NCBI GenBank assembly: GCA_024640385.1
Contig: JAHEFC010000288.1
Coordinates: 1 to 5,480 of the forward strand
Length of the DNA: 5,480 nucleotides
DNA from: Sphingobacteriales bacterium
GTDB lineage: Bacteria > Bacteroidota > Bacteroidia > Chitinophagales > Chitinophagaceae
Direction of reading: 5' to 3'
Made by a program: the position numbers and the translations under genes. Below are positions 1 to 5,480 of the stretch, piece by piece. Position 1 is the stretch's first letter. Each line of letters begins with the position of its first letter. The notes under the pieces were generated by a model. That model was not told the DNA's origin. It saw only the letters and a list, made by a program, of their open reading frames with translations, and ran no database searches.

Positions 1-775
1 GAATTTTGAACAGGATACCAACGATATGAATCCCCAGCTGGCAGCTAACGCGGCAAATCAGTATAAAGAATACATAGTTGGGTTCAAACTGGCTCATTTT
101 AACGGGTTCAACTGGACGCCTACGGAAAGAGTAGTGGAGGCGGGGAAGCTGGCAAATCTGCCTGTTATCATAGATTTCGGAGGTTCCAAACCGAATCTTC
201 CGATCGAGGAATTGTTCATGCAAAAGCTTCGTCCCGGAGATATTTATACGCACACTTATGCTGAACTGGGAGGTGCGAGGGAAACTGTTGTAGATGAGAA
301 AACCAATATGGTCAAGCCTTTTGTGTTCAAGGCTCAGCAAAGAGGGATCATATTTGATGTGGGATACGGAGGTGCGAGTTTTAATTTCTCACAGGCTATC
401 CCGGCATTGAAACAGGGATTTTTTCCCAATACCATCAGTACCGATCTTCATACGGGAAGCATGAACACATCAATGAAAGACCAGTTGGGCGTGATGTCCA
501 AATTCATGTTGATGGGAATGCCCCTGGCAGATGTGATCAAGGCAAGTACCTGGACGCCTGCCCAGGTAATCAAGAGAGAAAATCTCGGACATCTCTCAGT
601 TGGTGCTGAGGCTGATATTGCCATTCTGAATATCAGAAAAGGAGAGTTCGGGTTTTATGACAAAACCGGCTACAAGCTGACCGGCAAAGAGAAACTGGAA
701 TGTGAAATGACGATCAAAGGCGGTACCATTGTTTATGACATGAACGGTATTGCGAACCCGGTTTATGTAAAGTGA
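1..775 (+). CDS. Amidohydrolase/deacetylase-family metallohydrolase (EF_0837/COG3964 type), 5'-truncated
   Basis: This is the C-terminal part of a TIM-barrel amidohydrolase; the reading frame is open from base 2 and ends at TGA 773-775. An ATG at 26 lies inside the conserved domain, so it is not taken as the start. The family is usually about 370-430 residues, so roughly 120-170 residues, including the first metal-binding HxH motif, lie left of the window. Visible hallmarks are IVGFK (Lys codon 86-88, the expected carboxylated metal-bridging lysine), GDIYTH (His codon 251-253, expected metal ligand), a glycine-rich FDVGYGGASF segment, and TISTDLH (Asp codon 443-445, expected catalytic Asp). 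It ends with the usual amidohydrolase tail, GAEADIAIL. Where the family often has VHIG there is IDFG. Members are often annotated as dihydroorotase or D-aminoacylase, but the substrate is not known and cannot be read here. No signal peptide can be judged. It converges with the next gene, 7 bases away. Confidence 0.88.
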   Translation, partial: NFEQDTNDMNPQLAANAANQYKEYIVGFKLAHFNGFNWTPTERVVEAGKLANLPVIIDFGGSKPNLPIEELFMQKLRPGDIYTHTYAELGGARETVVDEKTNMVKPFVFKAQQRGIIFDVGYGGASFNFSQAIPALKQGFFPNTISTDLHTGSMNTSMKDQLGVMSKFMLMGMPLADVIKASTWTPAQVIKRENLGHLSVGAEADIAILNIRKGEFGFYDKTGYKLTGKEKLECEMTIKGGTIVYDMNGIANPVYVK

Positions 776-782
776 TCCTTTT

Positions 783-2531
783 TTATTTGGTCAATTTTTT
801 CCTGACCTGGTTCACTTCTTCGGCCATAACAGAATCAGCTGTATTAGTAAAGTTGGTTCTAATATAGTTCAACAGATCGGCCATTTGTGGATCGGTCAGG
901 AAGTTGAATGGAGGCATGGCTCCGGAATACTCTTTTCCGGCTACCATGATGGGTTCGGTCATACCTTTCAGCAAAACACTTATCAGTTTTTCTTTGTCTC
1001 CATTCACCCATTCTGACTGTGCCAGGGGCGGGAACCTGGTACCATCTCCTTTACCATCGCGCTGGTGGCATGCCCTGCAATAGGTCTGGTAGATCATTTG
1101 TCCCTTGAATTCAGGTTTGCCATAGTCGAGATTATCTTTTATTTCATCGGGGACTTTTACATAAGTACGTTGTTCCCTTTTTTTCATTTTTGCCAGTTGT
1201 TTTGAACCGAACGTGGCTTTATCACCTTTGAACATCACCCTCCAGATCTTTCCTTTGTTAGACTCTGAAATATACAATGAGCCATCTGGGCCCTGTGCGA
1301 GTCCCATGGGCCTGTAAACGGCATCGGAGGTATTTATTATAGTATCCAGGCCGGTGAACCCGTCGGCAAATACTTCGAGGGTTCCGGTTGGTTTCCCATT
1401 CTCAAATGGCAGGAAGGCTACAATATATCCTGCCTGCGGGTAGGGTGCACGGTTGGTGGAACCATGGAATGCGACAAAAGCACCTTTCTTGTATCGTTCA
1501 GGGAACTGGTTCCCGGTGTAGAACAGGAGGTCATTGGGCGCCCAGTGACCCCCAAATCCGAATATGGGTTTGGTAATGGTATCTGCTTTGAATTCTTTCT
1601 TTCCGTCTCCACCATATTCAGGGTTACGCATCACCTTTTTCTTCATCTGGTCATAATAATAATAAGGCCATCCTGCATCCGCGCCTGGTTTCAGTTTATA
1701 GAATGCTTCGGAAGGAAGCATGGCGCTTTCCCAGGGGGTATAGTACTGTGGCCATGTCTGGCCCATTCCGTCACGTCCGTGCCCCACGGCGTACAGGGTT
1801 TTGTCATCCTTGTTCCATTGCATGGCCACTATACTACGCATGCCGGTAGCTACCCTAATGCCGTCCCGGGTTCTGAACTGATTCAGTTTGTCTGCTTTGA
1901 ACTTCCACACTCCTGCATTGGAATCCAGGAGTGGGCAGGGGAATTTGCCGGGTGAACCGGGCACCCTGTTGGCCTCCTGGCATGCATCCGAGGGTCCGCC
2001 AAAGGGAACATAGATATAGCCCTGGTCGTCAAATGCCAGTGGTTTGCCGTCATGTTCCCTCCTGTGCCCACTGTCCACTACAATGATCTCTGGCTCAGAT
2101 GCAGGCACCATATCACCTTTTGTGAGTTTATACCGGTAAACGATATTTTGTGAAGCCGTGTATAGGTAGCCGTTATGTATGCGCATGCCTGTTGCATAGG
2201 CGCCTTCATCAGGAAATGGTCCGAAATTCCTGATACTGTCAGCTTTGCCGTCATTATTCAGGTCCCTGAGAACAAAATTCGCCCCCCCTTCCATGGGTTT
2301 GTTTCCTTTCACGTAGATGTCGCCATTGGCATTGACGGCGAGATGCCTTGCCCTTGCCGGCAGACTGTCAACCACTACAACAGCACGAAACCCTTCAGGC
2401 AGAAAAAGTCCGCCGTTATCAGGATCGCCTTTTGGAATATTTACTGAAGGAGTAAAGAAAACTGAACTTGCCAGGATAATTAGAACGAGAACGATCCTCA
2501 TGAGCCTTGTTGAAAATTTGGAATTCAACAT
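783..2531 (-). CDS. Exported sorbosone/glucose dehydrogenase-like beta-propeller with C-terminal cytochrome c domain
   Basis: This 582-residue protein is probably a periplasmic dehydrogenase oxidising a sugar or alcohol, with electrons passing to its own heme c. A hydrophobic segment at residues 12-27 after a basic N-terminus acts as signal peptide or anchor; no lipobox is seen. Residues about 43-435 match the glucose/sorbosone dehydrogenase propeller: EHDGKPLAFDDQGYIYVPFG (His160, aligned by eye with the catalytic His of PQQ glucose dehydrogenase), GMRS (Arg232), GHWAPNDLLFYTG, and the HGSTNRAP variant of GSWNR. A calcium-loop-like DLNNDGKAD lies at 90-98, and Cys184/Cys199 may form a disulfide. 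Residues about 470-565 are a class I-like cytochrome c: CRACH at 485-489, with Met539 in GAMPP as likely axial ligand. PQQ use is family inference. The start is uncertain: Met11 (codon 2499-2501) also gives a good signal peptide. The gene is divergent from the Asp-box gene. Confidence 0.9.
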   Translation of the reverse strand: MLNSKFSTRLMRIVLVLIILASSVFFTPSVNIPKGDPDNGGLFLPEGFRAVVVVDSLPARARHLAVNANGDIYVKGNKPMEGGANFVLRDLNNDGKADSIRNFGPFPDEGAYATGMRIHNGYLYTASQNIVYRYKLTKGDMVPASEPEIIVVDSGHRREHDGKPLAFDDQGYIYVPFGGPSDACQEANRVPGSPGKFPCPLLDSNAGVWKFKADKLNQFRTRDGIRVATGMRSIVAMQWNKDDKTLYAVGHGRDGMGQTWPQYYTPWESAMLPSEAFYKLKPGADAGWPYYYYDQMKKKVMRNPEYGGDGKKEFKADTITKPIFGFGGHWAPNDLLFYTGNQFPERYKKGAFVAFHGSTNRAPYPQAGYIVAFLPFENGKPTGTLEVFADGFTGLDTIINTSDAVYRPMGLAQGPDGSLYISESNKGKIWRVMFKGDKATFGSKQLAKMKKREQRTYVKVPDEIKDNLDYGKPEFKGQMIYQTYCRACHQRDGKGDGTRFPPLAQSEWVNGDKEKLISVLLKGMTEPIMVAGKEYSGAMPPFNFLTDPQMADLLNYIRTNFTNTADSVMAEEVNQVRKKLTK

Positions 2532-2576
2532 ATGAAAAAATGAGCAAAAATTGATAATTGATTTAATATTACCGTT
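2532..2576. promoter_or_regulatory. Divergent intergenic region, probable promoters for both flanking genes
   Basis: This 45-base AT-rich gap separates two divergent start codons, so at least one promoter for each gene must lie here or extend into the coding ends. On the minus strand, AATTTTTG (2552 down to 2545) matches five of the six fixed bases of the Bacteroidota -7 element TAnnTTTG. It would place transcription start only a few bases before the dehydrogenase ATG; no matching upstream TTG is seen. No convincing plus-strand element and no Shine-Dalgarno sequence is visible on either side, which is normal for this phylum. Function rests on position more than on motif. Confidence 0.3.
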
Positions 2577-3635
2577 ATGAAAATATTTTCATCACTGGTA
2601 ATGCTGGCAACCTGGAGTTTTATTTCTTACGATGCTACAGGCCAGGTTGATCCGGCGATCGTCAGGGATCAGTTTATCTATGATACTGCGTCTTTTCCTT
2701 CCTGCCATGCAGCAACTATTGTTGAGACGCCGGAAGGGATAGTAGCTGCCTGGTTTGGTGGTACCAACGAAGGCAACCCTGATGTTTGCATCTATATGAG
2801 CAGTTACAGCCAAGGGAAATGGTCGCCACCGAAAATGATAGCTGACGGTTGGATTAATGAGAAAACCCGGTTTGCCTGTTATAATCCGGTGTTGTACCAG
2901 GTACCGGGCGGGGAGCTGATATTATTCTATAAGATAGGTCCGTATGTACAAGGATGGACCGGATGGATAAAAAGGTCCAAAGACTATGGTAAAACCTGGT
3001 CTGCGCCAGAACAGATGCCTGATGGTATACTGGGGCCGATAAAAAACAAACCCCTGTTAAGGGAAGGCCTGTTGATCTGCCCTTCCAGTACGGAGAACCA
3101 GGGATGGAGGGTGCATTTTGAATTTACAAAGGATAACGGGCATAGCTGGACGAAATCAGAAACCCTGAACGATGGAAAAACATTAAGTGGGATACAACCT
3201 TCCATACTGGTGCATGGAAATTCAAAACTACAGGCTATATGCCGAAGTATGGATGGGGTGTTGAACGAAACCTGGAGTTATGACAACGGAGGTACCTGGA
3301 CCCCACTTCAGCCAACAGTGATACCCAACAACAATTCAGGAATTGATGCTGCAACATTGAAAAACGGGAAGCATATACTTATATATAATCATGTAAAGTC
3401 GGCAAAAGGCGAGTGGGGGCCACGTTCGCCTATCAATGTGGCCATTTCTGACAATGGGACGGAGTGGTACAGTTCACTTGTACTATATGATGAAAAGGGC
3501 AGCGAATTCTCTTATCCTTATGTTATTCAGACCAAAGATGGTCTGGTTCATATAGTGTATACCTGGAAGAGAAAGAAGATCAGGCACGTTGTGATCGACC
3601 CTGAAAAACTGGTGAAAGGTGTAAGAATTACATGA
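2577..3635 (+). CDS. Exported Asp-box (BNR_2) beta-propeller, sialidase-superfamily protein
   Basis: The product has 352 residues. The first 23 (basic start, hydrophobic core, then ATGQ) look like a cleaved signal peptide, so the protein is probably periplasmic or secreted. The rest is one Asp-box propeller. SxDxGxxW-type motifs lie at 134-141 (SKDYGKTW), 184-191 (TKDNGHSW) and 234-241 (SYDNGGTW), with a degenerate one at 290-297. Other segments I recognise as conserved in the BNR_2 family are FPSCHAATIVETPEG (40-54), AWFGGTNEG, NPVLY, GPIKNKP (153-159), IQPS, ICRSMDG and EFSYPYVIQTKDG (310-322). Annotation pipelines call such proteins sialidase or exo-alpha-sialidase. However, the RIP arginine motif of GH33 enzymes is replaced by CHAA here, so true sialidase activity is doubtful; another glycosidase or lyase role is possible. 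ATG 2577 was chosen because it gives the complete signal peptide; Met9 would shorten it. No carbohydrate-binding or sorting domain is present. Confidence 0.88.
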   Translation: MKIFSSLVMLATWSFISYDATGQVDPAIVRDQFIYDTASFPSCHAATIVETPEGIVAAWFGGTNEGNPDVCIYMSSYSQGKWSPPKMIADGWINEKTRFACYNPVLYQVPGGELILFYKIGPYVQGWTGWIKRSKDYGKTWSAPEQMPDGILGPIKNKPLLREGLLICPSSTENQGWRVHFEFTKDNGHSWTKSETLNDGKTLSGIQPSILVHGNSKLQAICRSMDGVLNETWSYDNGGTWTPLQPTVIPNNNSGIDAATLKNGKHILIYNHVKSAKGEWGPRSPINVAISDNGTEWYSSLVLYDEKGSEFSYPYVIQTKDGLVHIVYTWKRKKIRHVVIDPEKLVKGVRIT

Positions 3636-3677
3636 TATTGATGAACCGTTCATCTCTTAAATAGACAGTTATATCAT
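3632..3677. repeat. Nested inverted repeats at the end of the Asp-box gene
   Basis: A perfect 6-base stem with a 3-base loop, GATGAA-CCG-TTCATC, occupies 3640-3654, five bases after the stop codon. It is flanked by a second inverted pair, ATGATAT at 3632-3638 (overlapping the TGA stop) and ATATCAT at 3671-3677. No T-run follows, so it is not a standard intrinsic terminator. It could be a 3'-end stabilising structure, a protein-binding palindrome, or chance in AT-rich DNA. Confidence 0.4.
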
Positions 3678-3678
3678 T

Positions 3679-3704
3679 AACTTGGTCCATTATCAAGTTT
3701 TTTT
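3679..3704 (+). terminator. Possible weak intrinsic terminator after the Asp-box gene
   Basis: The inverted repeat AACTTG (3679-3684) and CAAGTT (3694-3699), with a 9-base loop, runs directly into a run of seven T (3698-3704) followed by more AT-rich sequence. It lies 43 bases past the stop at 3635, a sensible place to end that transcript before the susC promoter. The stem is only 6 pairs with two G-C pairs, so termination would be weak unless the nested repeats upstream contribute. Confidence 0.42.
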
Positions 3705-3731
3705 ATATTTTCGAGCAGCATATTGACGAGA

Positions 3732-3789
3732 TTTCTAATCTAATATCAATTGCAGCTTTTTCTAATCTGCCCATATATTGAAACTAATC
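3732..3789. repeat. Short direct repeats TTTCTAATCT / CTAATC upstream of susC-like gene
   Basis: TTTCTAATCT occurs at 3732-3741 and again at 3759-3768, 27 bases apart. A third CTAATC core lies at 3784-3789. The copies straddle the candidate promoter of the receptor gene, so they could be regulator-binding half-sites. The motif is short and AT-rich, so chance is a real alternative. Confidence 0.3.
3750..3780 (+). promoter_or_regulatory. Candidate Bacteroidota-type promoter for the SusC-like receptor
   Basis: TTG at 3750-3752 and TATATTG at 3774-3780 are separated by 21 bases. This resembles the phylum's primary-sigma promoter, a TTG near -33 and TAnnTTTG near -7, with the second element one T short. 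Transcription would start near 3787, leaving an untranslated leader of about 35 bases before ATG 3822. That leader is A-rich (AAACCAAACAAG-like) and has no Shine-Dalgarno sequence. Assigned by eye from consensus and position only. Confidence 0.4.
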
Positions 3790-3821
3790 AGAATTTCTTT
3801 ACTAAACCAAACAAGACTACT

Positions 3822-5480
3822 ATGTTAAGATCAATGCTAACTGCTATCCTCGTTCTAGGGGTAGGGTTGTTATCTTATTCCCAGACCCGCCAATTGACGG
3901 GGAAGGTATTAGGGCCTGACAACCTGGGAGTGTTATCCGCTTCCGTAAAAGTTAAGGGAAGCGCTTCAGGAACCAGCACAAAATCTGAAGGGGCTTTCAG
4001 CCTCACCGTCCCAAGCGGGGATATTGTACTGGAGATCACTTCCGTGGGATTCACCAAAAAGGAAATCGCAGTAGGTGCCAGCCAGAACAATGTTATGATC
4101 AGCCTTACTCAGGATGCCACCCAGATGACGGATATCGTGGTAACCGCCCAGGGTATAACAAAGCAAACCAGGAAACTAGGTTATTCTGTTACCAAGGTTG
4201 ATGGTGACCTGCTGACCCAGGCGCGCGAAAACAACGTAGGTAATTCACTGGCCGGCCGTGTTGCCGGTTTGAAGGTAGCCAGCACCAGCAGCGGACCCCA
4301 GGGAACAACCAAGCTTCTGCTTCGCGGTAACCCCAGTATCAACTCTTCAGGTTCTCCATTATTCGTGATCAATGGTGTTCCCATGGATAACACCCAGCGC
4401 GGAAGTGCCGGTGAGTGGGGTGGCGGCGATAACGGTGACGGTATCGGTAACCTGAATCCTGATGATATTGAAAGCATGACCGTGCTGAAAGGCCAGTCAG
4501 CATCTGCGCTCTATGGTTCAAGGGCTTCTAATGGTGTGATCCTGATCACTACCAAAACAGGCAAGAAGAACGACTTCTCTGTAGAGTACAATGTAAACTA
4601 TATGATGGAGGATGCCATAGACTTTACTGATTATCAGTATGAATATGGTCAGGGTGTTGGTGGTTTGAAGCCTACTTCTGCAATTGGTGCAAGAAATGCA
4701 GCCCGTTTCAGCTGGGGTGGAAAACTTGACGGAAGCCAGGTGATCCAGTTTGATGGCAAGAGCTATCCTTATTCAGCATATAAGAACAATATTGAGAATT
4801 TCTATCGCCAGGGTTCTACACTGACCAATACGATTGCGCTGTCAAAAGGTGGTGAAAACGGTTCATTCAGGTTGTCTTATTCAAACCTTGGAAATGAATC
4901 CATTCTGCGTAACAGTGGAATGCAAAGGAATACATTTACCCTGAACGTTCAACAAAATATCAGTAAAAAGCTCAGCGCTACTGTTTTTGCACAGTATATC
5001 GATCAGAGGAACAACAACGTTCCTTACCTGAGTGATGGTCCGCTGAATGCTAACAACGGTCTTTTCCTGGCCAACAACATTGACCAGAATATCCTGAGCC
5101 CTGGATATGATCCGGTTACAGGCAAGGAGATCCAGTTCAGTGACGACGAATATGTGAGCAATCCATGGTTCGTGGTTAACCAGTTCGTGAACGACCAGGA
5201 CAGGAAAAGGCTGATCACAGCGGCCACCCTGAAATATAACTTCACCAGCTGGCTGTATGCCCAGGCTCGTATGGGTTATGACCTGATCAACGACAGGGGA
5301 CTTAACGTGACTCCATGGGGAACAGCTTATTCCCAGGGCCAGGCCGGTGGACTCGGTAACCAGTCAAAATCAGAACTGTCTGAGTATAACATTGATGGTT
5401 TGATCGGTGCTACCCATAAACTGACTGATGCGATCAATGTGGATGCTGCAATTGGTGGCAACATGCGCAAGAACAAATAT
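3822..5480 (+). CDS. SusC/RagA-family TonB-linked outer-membrane receptor, 3'-truncated
   Basis: The frame is open from ATG 3822 to the last base: 553 codons without a stop, about half of a usual SusC-like protein of roughly 1000 residues. The signal peptide is about residues 1-20 (hydrophobic core, LLSYSQ). Residues about 24-96 form the carboxypeptidase-regulatory-like domain (QLTGKVLGPDNLGV, then SEGAFSLTVPSG). TDIVVTAQG (103-111) is the TonB-box-like SusC signature. The plug covers about 120-248, with NSLAGRVAGLKV, LLLRGNPSI, PLFVINGVPMDN and the hallmark ALYGSRASNGVILITTKTG (229-247). After it come alternating barrel-strand sequences. No STN domain precedes the regulatory-like domain, so direct signalling to an anti-sigma factor is not expected. 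The protein would import oligosaccharides or peptides with a SusD lipoprotein, whose gene is expected downstream outside the window. The substrate cannot be read from this part. Start choice rests on the signal peptide; Met5 is the nearest alternative. Confidence 0.95.
   Translation, partial: MLRSMLTAILVLGVGLLSYSQTRQLTGKVLGPDNLGVLSASVKVKGSASGTSTKSEGAFSLTVPSGDIVLEITSVGFTKKEIAVGASQNNVMISLTQDATQMTDIVVTAQGITKQTRKLGYSVTKVDGDLLTQARENNVGNSLAGRVAGLKVASTSSGPQGTTKLLLRGNPSINSSGSPLFVINGVPMDNTQRGSAGEWGGGDNGDGIGNLNPDDIESMTVLKGQSASALYGSRASNGVILITTKTGKKNDFSVEYNVNYMMEDAIDFTDYQYEYGQGVGGLKPTSAIGARNAARFSWGGKLDGSQVIQFDGKSYPYSAYKNNIENFYRQGSTLTNTIALSKGGENGSFRLSYSNLGNESILRNSGMQRNTFTLNVQQNISKKLSATVFAQYIDQRNNNVPYLSDGPLNANNGLFLANNIDQNILSPGYDPVTGKEIQFSDDEYVSNPWFVVNQFVNDQDRKRLITAATLKYNFTSWLYAQARMGYDLINDRGLNVTPWGTAYSQGQAGGLGNQSKSELSEYNIDGLIGATHKLTDAINVDAAIGGNMRKNKY

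Noticed and set aside
26..775. A complete 249-residue gene starting at ATG 26
   Set aside because: The frame stays open to the window edge, and the protein would begin just before the metal-bridging lysine, lacking the first half of the amidohydrolase barrel and its HxH motif.
789..807. Inverted repeat GGTCA/TGACC with a T-rich loop near the convergent gene ends, considered as a bidirectional terminator
   Set aside because: The stem is only five pairs, it lies inside the dehydrogenase coding end, and no T-run follows the stem on either strand; the T-run is in the loop.
1464..1955. A 163-codon plus-strand open frame opposite the dehydrogenase
   Set aside because: It is antisense to a well-supported conserved gene, and its translation has no recognisable domain and reads like an antisense shadow.
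3636..3821. A small gene or structured RNA in the gap before the receptor
   Set aside because: The gap is AT-rich with frequent stops and no credible start with coding character; apart from the short repeats, hairpin and promoter candidate already listed, nothing is recognisable.
3875..4477. Minus-strand open frames of 66-98 codons within the receptor gene
   Set aside because: They lie opposite the carboxypeptidase-regulatory-like and plug domains of the SusC-type protein and have no domain or signal of their own.

Overview
The window looks like a chromosomal segment from a free-living member of the Bacteroidota, most like Chitinophagaceae or relatives. The basis is a SusC/RagA-type TonB-dependent receptor with an N-terminal carboxypeptidase-regulatory-like domain, AT-rich leaders without Shine-Dalgarno sequences before the genes, a promoter-like TTG/TATATTG pair, and moderate GC content. 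The genus-level placement is inference from protein style only.

Layout: (1) bases 1-775, plus strand, the C-terminal part of an amidohydrolase of the EF_0837/COG3964 type, cut by the left edge. (2) 783-2531, minus strand, converging on the first gene with a 7-base gap: an exported sorbosone/glucose-dehydrogenase-like beta-propeller fused to a C-terminal cytochrome c domain. (3) A 45-base divergent gap, then 2577-3635, plus strand: an exported Asp-box (BNR) beta-propeller of the sialidase superfamily that seems to lack the usual sialidase arginine motif. (4) 3636-3821, a 186-base gap holding inverted repeats, a weak terminator-like hairpin, a short direct repeat and a candidate Bacteroidota promoter. 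(5) 3822 to the right edge, plus strand: 553 codons of a SusC/RagA-family outer-membrane receptor, open at the window end.

How they fit together: four exported or catabolic-looking proteins suggest a region for acquiring and processing organic compounds. The SusC gene normally heads a susC-susD pair, so a SusD lipoprotein is expected just beyond the right edge. The propeller dehydrogenase and the Asp-box protein are divergently arranged and may share a control region, but nothing in the sequence proves a common pathway. I see no RNA genes, CRISPR arrays, insertion sequences or phage genes. No clearly new biological system is visible. The most useful leads are the doubtful sialidase function, the atypical metal-site residue in the amidohydrolase, and the structured gap before susC.
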